Part shown: piece by piece, positions 60,159 through 64,000 of the stretch
Numbering within the stretch: position 1 is the first letter of the stretch
Layout of the letters: each line of letters starts with the position of its first letter
Assembly (NCBI GenBank): GCA_964036195.1
Contig: OZ038452.1
Location: 5,636,704 to 5,700,703, forward strand
Reading direction: 5' to 3'
Source: Sphaerolaimus hirsutus
Taxonomy: Eukaryota; Nematoda; Chromadorea; Monhysterida; Sphaerolaimidae
Length of the DNA: 64,000 nt
The notes under the pieces: generated by a model
What the model was told of the DNA's origin: nothing
The model's input: only the letters and a program-made list of their open reading frames with translations
Databases searched by the model: none
Program-made: the position numbers and the translations under genes

Positions 60159-60290
60159 GAGCAGTCCCAGACCCTGTAAAATGGCACACACGTTTGCCAT
60201 TCGTCATGCCATTTCACATGACTTTAGACACTTTGCATGAAATTTGACATTTGCGCGACATTTCACATTTTACGGGGTATGGCATTGGCA
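60159..60290. mobile_element. Introner-family copy upstream of the TXNDC15-like gene
   Basis: Starts gagcagtcccagaccctgta and ends cggggtatggcattggca. The flanks are CCAGG (60154-60158) and CCAGA (60291-60295). At 132 bp it is short, and it lies outside coding sequence, about 320 bp upstream of the ATG of the minus-strand gene. Confidence 0.7.
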
Positions 60291-60424
60291 CCAGAACGCA
60301 TAAATATTATTGGTTTCATTTTGGGCGAAGAACAAAATTGCAAAATGAAAATAAAAAGGTATTCGAGTTGGAACTGTGCATAAATACTGAAACCGAGAAA
60401 GCCCACGGAGTGGAAAACAAAGCG

Positions 60425-60520
60425 ATGGAAAAGCGCCAGGCGCCACAAAAACGTGGCGCCAGACAGCCCACACTAGCGCCATAAAAACGCCAGTGCCGTG
60501 GCGCCATTCCATCACTACAC
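60425..60520. repeat. GCGCC-palindrome copy
   Basis: gcgatggaaaagcgccaggc ... gtggcgccattccatcacta. It has the ends of the 46412-46592 family with a shortened interior. Confidence 0.6.
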
Positions 60521-60533
60521 GAGTAGGGTGTCA

Positions 60534-61044
60534 ACTTTCCGTTTTCCGCAGGCAAATTTTTTTCCGTTTCCGTTTTCCGGCTGCTAATTTTTTTTCTGTT
60601 TCCGTTTTTCCGGCCCATTTTCCGTTTTCCGGCTAAATTTTCAGTTTTTCCGCCTTTTTTCCGTTTTCCGGCTCAATTGTCAGTTTTGCCAACTTTTTTT
60701 CACTTTCCAGCTCAATTTTCGGTTTTCTGTTTCAGCCAAACTGGTAAACATGCATGCAAAATCTCAATTATGTGATTTTTTTCTATTTCTAGCAAGATTT
60801 CTGCAAATTTTTTTATTTCCAGATACATTTCTGCAAATTTTATTCCGTTTCCGGCAAAATTTCAGCCAATTTTTTCCGTTTCTGGCATAATTTCAGTAAA
60901 TTTTTCCGTTTCCGTTTTCCGGCCTTTCATTTTTCCGTTTTCCGTTTTCCGGCAAGTGCAAATTTTTTTCCGTTTCCGTTTTCCGGCAAGTGCAAAATTT
61001 TTTCCGTTTCCGTTTTCCACCAAAAAGTTTTTGTTGACACCCTA
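60534..61044. mobile_element. TAGGGTGTCAAC element, reverse orientation of 40234-40765
   Basis: Left end tagggtgtcaactttccg and right end ttgttgacaccctata are inverted; the interior is ccgtttccgttttccgg-rich. ACACGAG occurs directly on the left and two bases after the right end, consistent with a slightly altered 8-bp duplication. No transposase. Confidence 0.7.
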
Positions 61045-61539
61045 TAACACGAGTGAGTATACTGCACTGGTTGTGTTCCGAAAATTGCGCACATGAGGTA
61101 CAGTGGCTTCACACACTATTTAGTTCACGGCAAAAACTGATAAATCTCTTTTAAACACATTTGAGTTCACCGGAATGAATCGTTATTGACATTCGTCAAC
61201 AGTTGTTGACGGACTTGTTATTCCGGTAAACTCAAGCTGTTTTCAAAGATGATATACCATTTTTCAAAATTTCGGCTGAAAACTGTGGGCATTACTGGCT
61301 TGGTCATAGACAACCCGAAATAGAGCTACAAACATTTTTTATCTGAAATCAATGCCAATCGGTTCAACAAAAAGAACAACATTTTGCATGCCTCACGTTT
61401 GAAATTTCGGAACTCAAACATGTACATAAAATACTAGGCTAGGTGTTCATTTGGGAAAATAAGCATTTCAAAAACGCTTTAAACGTTTTTTTTGTGTTAT
61501 CATCTAAGTTGAGCAAACTGAGTGTGTGAAAATAGTTAT

Positions 61540-61735
61540 ACTCGCCGGACATCTCACTTAGTATGGAAACCTACCATAACCCACATGAATAATGAACCAA
61601 AAATTATATACAGTTTTTCATCATAATATTACGTTTTTACTATTGAATGATTAATGACGAAATTTATGACGAAATTTTATTCATTAAATTATGGTAGGAT
61701 TCGGCACATACTTTGCGGTCCGCCGAGTATACACA
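61540..61735. mobile_element. TATACTCGGCGGAC MITE between genes
   Basis: Begins tatactcgccggacatctca and ends actttgcggtccgccgagta. The interior (ggaaacctaccataaccc, aaattatggtaggattcgg) is conserved with 47017-47206 and 27868-28058. Confidence 0.7.
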
Positions 61736-61879
61736 ACTCGACAGACTAGTGCAAAATGTTGGTTTCACTGTGTTAACTTTTTTGAAATGCTCAATTTTTG
61801 GCAAACGTGCATCTGGTAGAGGTAAATAATTTACACAGGGTATGACTACGACTATAATTGGGATGCCATCACTATTCGA

Positions 61880-62390
61880 TACAGGGGTCTCGAATGGGGG
61901 GGGGGGTTACCCCCCCCCCCCCAAACCGCCCAGCTATCTATCTGTCCCGGAGGCCGCTCAGCTATCCATCTATCCCGGAGGCAAAATTTTGGGCTACTAC
62001 CCCCTAAAACCCCCCCCCAAATCGCCCAGCTATCTACCATCTGGAGCGATTTTTCAGAAACTATACCCCAATTTTCGCTCAAAATCGCTATTTTTCATAC
62101 CTATATATAGATTTTCACCTCCAAAATCACTAGTTCATGCGTCTGACTGCCTATTTTCAGCTATTTTAAGTACTTTATGCTCTTGTATACTCATTTTGAG
62201 CTATTTTACACCTACTATTAGCGATTTTTCACCCTTTTCCTCCTTCTATGCCCCGAAAAAGCCTATATATCGAACCACCACAACCCCCCCCCCAGAAAAT
62301 TTTTCAGCTATCTAACCCTCCGGAGGAGCGATTTGCCATCTATCCAACCACTCGGAAGGTCAAAATTCAAGATACCCCTGATTCGATATC
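61880..62390. repeat. agctatctatctatcccggagg repeat region
   Basis: Repeated agctatctatctgtcccgga and agctatctaccatctggag blocks with C-runs, as at 130-480, 47960-48070 and 58210-58540. The 157-codon frame across it follows the repeat and is not a gene. Confidence 0.55.
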
Positions 62391-62830
62391 GATATCAAAT
62401 ATTTTCAAACTTCGATAAGACATACCATCCCAAACTTCTATGACACATGCAAATAGTAATTACCATATTTAGATATTACACATTAAAGTTAAATCTAGAT
62501 GGATAAAACGTGGGTGAAAAAAACACATCATGAAATGAAAACATCGTGGGTGGAAAAAAACGGAATGATTGTCACATCAAAATTGAGTAACACACAGTGG
62601 GCGACATTGTTTACACTCGCTGGATTCCAGCGAAATTTTTAAAATCGAGTTGACGCTTCGTTCACATTTCAGTTCGCCGAGAACGAGTTATTTTTAATCT
62701 TCGTCAACTGTAGCTGACGAACACCCGATTCCGGTAAACTCAAACTTCATTCAAAGCTCATTTAGGAGTTAACAAATTTTTCGTTAAATTAGAAAACCAC
62801 TTTCTGCTTACTGTTAGTAAAGTGTCTTGT

Positions 62831-64000
62831 TTACACTTGACGCACTAATTCCAACTTTTCTTCTCTTGTCACTTGATAGGCTGTGCATGTCCCGATGTCG
62901 CCCAGACATCCCACTACGTATCCTGTTAAAAAAAGTTACGTGTAAATAAAAAACATCAACTTGAAAAAACGGAAGAAGATTACATAAGTACCGAATTTTA
63001 AAAAAGCCACCCCCAGAGATTCGAGTGCCCAGAGACCAGTGCCAATATTTAGAAAGCACAAAATATAGAACTTCATAAATAAATACCTATGTAAACATAC
63101 AAATGCATTTTAATGCACATTGAAGACTGTAAAAATTATTTGCGTAGATAGAACTTTTATTTCAAACATATTTTTAGTCTATAAAATGTGTACATTTACC
63201 ACAAAAGCTCCAATCTCATGGAGGTAATTTGTAAAAAATATTACATAGAAAATCAGTGTAAAAACCAGTAAAATAATAATAATATCAAACAGAATCAATA
63301 CCAGAAAAAAACCCATCAAAAATATACATAAATAGATACACATGAGTAGTAAACGCATGTTATTCGGCATTATTATGAGCGCATTTCAACACAAGCGTCT
63401 GGCGTCATTCTCCTGTGCCCAGATCCAATTTGAACGTAAGGCGTGCGTAAGGCGCACAATTTCAACGAATACCCGCTTATCGGGCGCCTTACATCCAAAT
63501 TGAATTTGGGTCCTGGCGGTGCCAAAAATACATACAGAGACAAATAAAGTCCCCCAATGGCACGCAGTAGACTGAAAACTTTGTATTTGCGTCCGGACAG
63601 TTTTTGGACACGGAATCAAAAATGCCGAAACGGAAAATCTACAATGCGTTTCATTGCCAGAAACAGCGATAATGACCGAAATCACAGCAAACTTCCCATG
63701 ATAATCGATCACTTTATTCCAAATTTTCTAGATATGTAGAATAGAATTAATGCGGAATCGAAAAACCGTCCGAACCCGGAACTAAAATTGTCCAGTCCAC
63801 GCTAAATCAATCAATAATACATACACCGCTCAGTATAAACGTCCATAATCAACGAGCAAAACAGACACCTTGAAAAATAAAAGTCCCGCTCAAATAAGCC
63901 CCCCCCATAAATAATCCTCAGTACATATTTGTCTTCGACGTTGATCTTACCAAACATCTGGGCCAAGGCAGTGGCCATTCGTACCGCCGGGGCACATTGT
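62831..64000 (-). CDS. 3' end of an unrecognised gene, last two exons
   Basis: The last exon is 62922-62831 (acceptor TTTTAACAG|GA, stop TAA at 62833-62831). The preceding exon runs from beyond the window edge to 63951 (donor TTTG|GTAAGA). Both are phase 1 and join as ALAQMFG-YVVGCLGDIGTC, ending ...EEKLELVRQV. The join is in frame and both splice sites are strong, so the gene is real, but the visible 46 residues do not identify a family. The intron contains nothing obvious except AT-rich sequence and a short GC-rich inverted segment (63400-63500). Confidence 0.7.

Noticed and set aside
61842..62315. 157-codon plus-strand frame
   Set aside because: It follows the agctatctatctatcccgg repeat family, and its proline-rich product is the translation of C-runs.
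1..64000. CRISPR arrays, prokaryotic operons or phage genes
   Set aside because: No direct-repeat/spacer structure, Shine-Dalgarno-led gene clusters or phage proteins are visible; the window is clearly intron-containing eukaryotic DNA.

Overview
This is a window of animal nuclear DNA: genes are split by spliceosomal introns, coding exons are short islands, and the rest is dense non-autonomous DNA transposons (MITE-like, inverted-repeat families). No bacterial or organellar features are seen. The receptor tail motif LPMYYICNHRFR resembles peptide GPCRs of nematodes and related invertebrates, but the phylum cannot be fixed from the sequence.

Layout. Bases 1-22,900 hold no gene I can support; they consist of repeats plus one quieter AT-rich stretch (about 19.9-22.0 kb). 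From 22,916 to 35,107 (+) lies an 11-exon rhodopsin-like GPCR of 554 aa. From 38,531 to 42,976 (+) lies a 5-exon secreted protein ending in a PAN/apple-like domain. Then four genes lie on the minus strand: a 9-finger C2H2 zinc-finger protein (49,172-44,056, 8 exons, 309 aa), an LRAT/PLAAT-type acyltransferase (53,880-50,766, 5 exons, 287 aa), a TXNDC15-like transmembrane thioredoxin (59,835-54,471, 8 exons, about 378 aa), and the last two exons of an unrecognised gene entering at the right edge (64,000-62,831). I joined exons by hand from splice-site motifs, codon phase and domain continuity. For five genes the phases close exactly; for the PAN gene some junctions are less certain.

Main discovery. 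Several introns of the zinc-finger and TXNDC15-like genes are exactly one inverted-repeat transposon plus one copy of a 5-bp target duplication, CCWGG. The element starts TGCC, so the last G of the left duplication plus the first T of the element make the GT donor. Cutting at CCWG|G restores the pre-insertion reading frame. These look like introners (intron-generating transposons). Where the sense strand carries CCAGG the intron ends in AG. Where it carries CCTGG the intron ends in TG, so three introns (47514-47351, 57056-56581, 55015-54824) would be GT-TG. At two of these no canonical acceptor restores the conserved protein. At least two element families with different internal sequence share this target. 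One introner carries a second element nested inside it, with a perfect CCAGG duplication.

The six genes show no obvious common pathway; they look like ordinary neighbouring animal genes in a transposon-rich region. Their shared feature is how their introns have been invaded or built by transposons.
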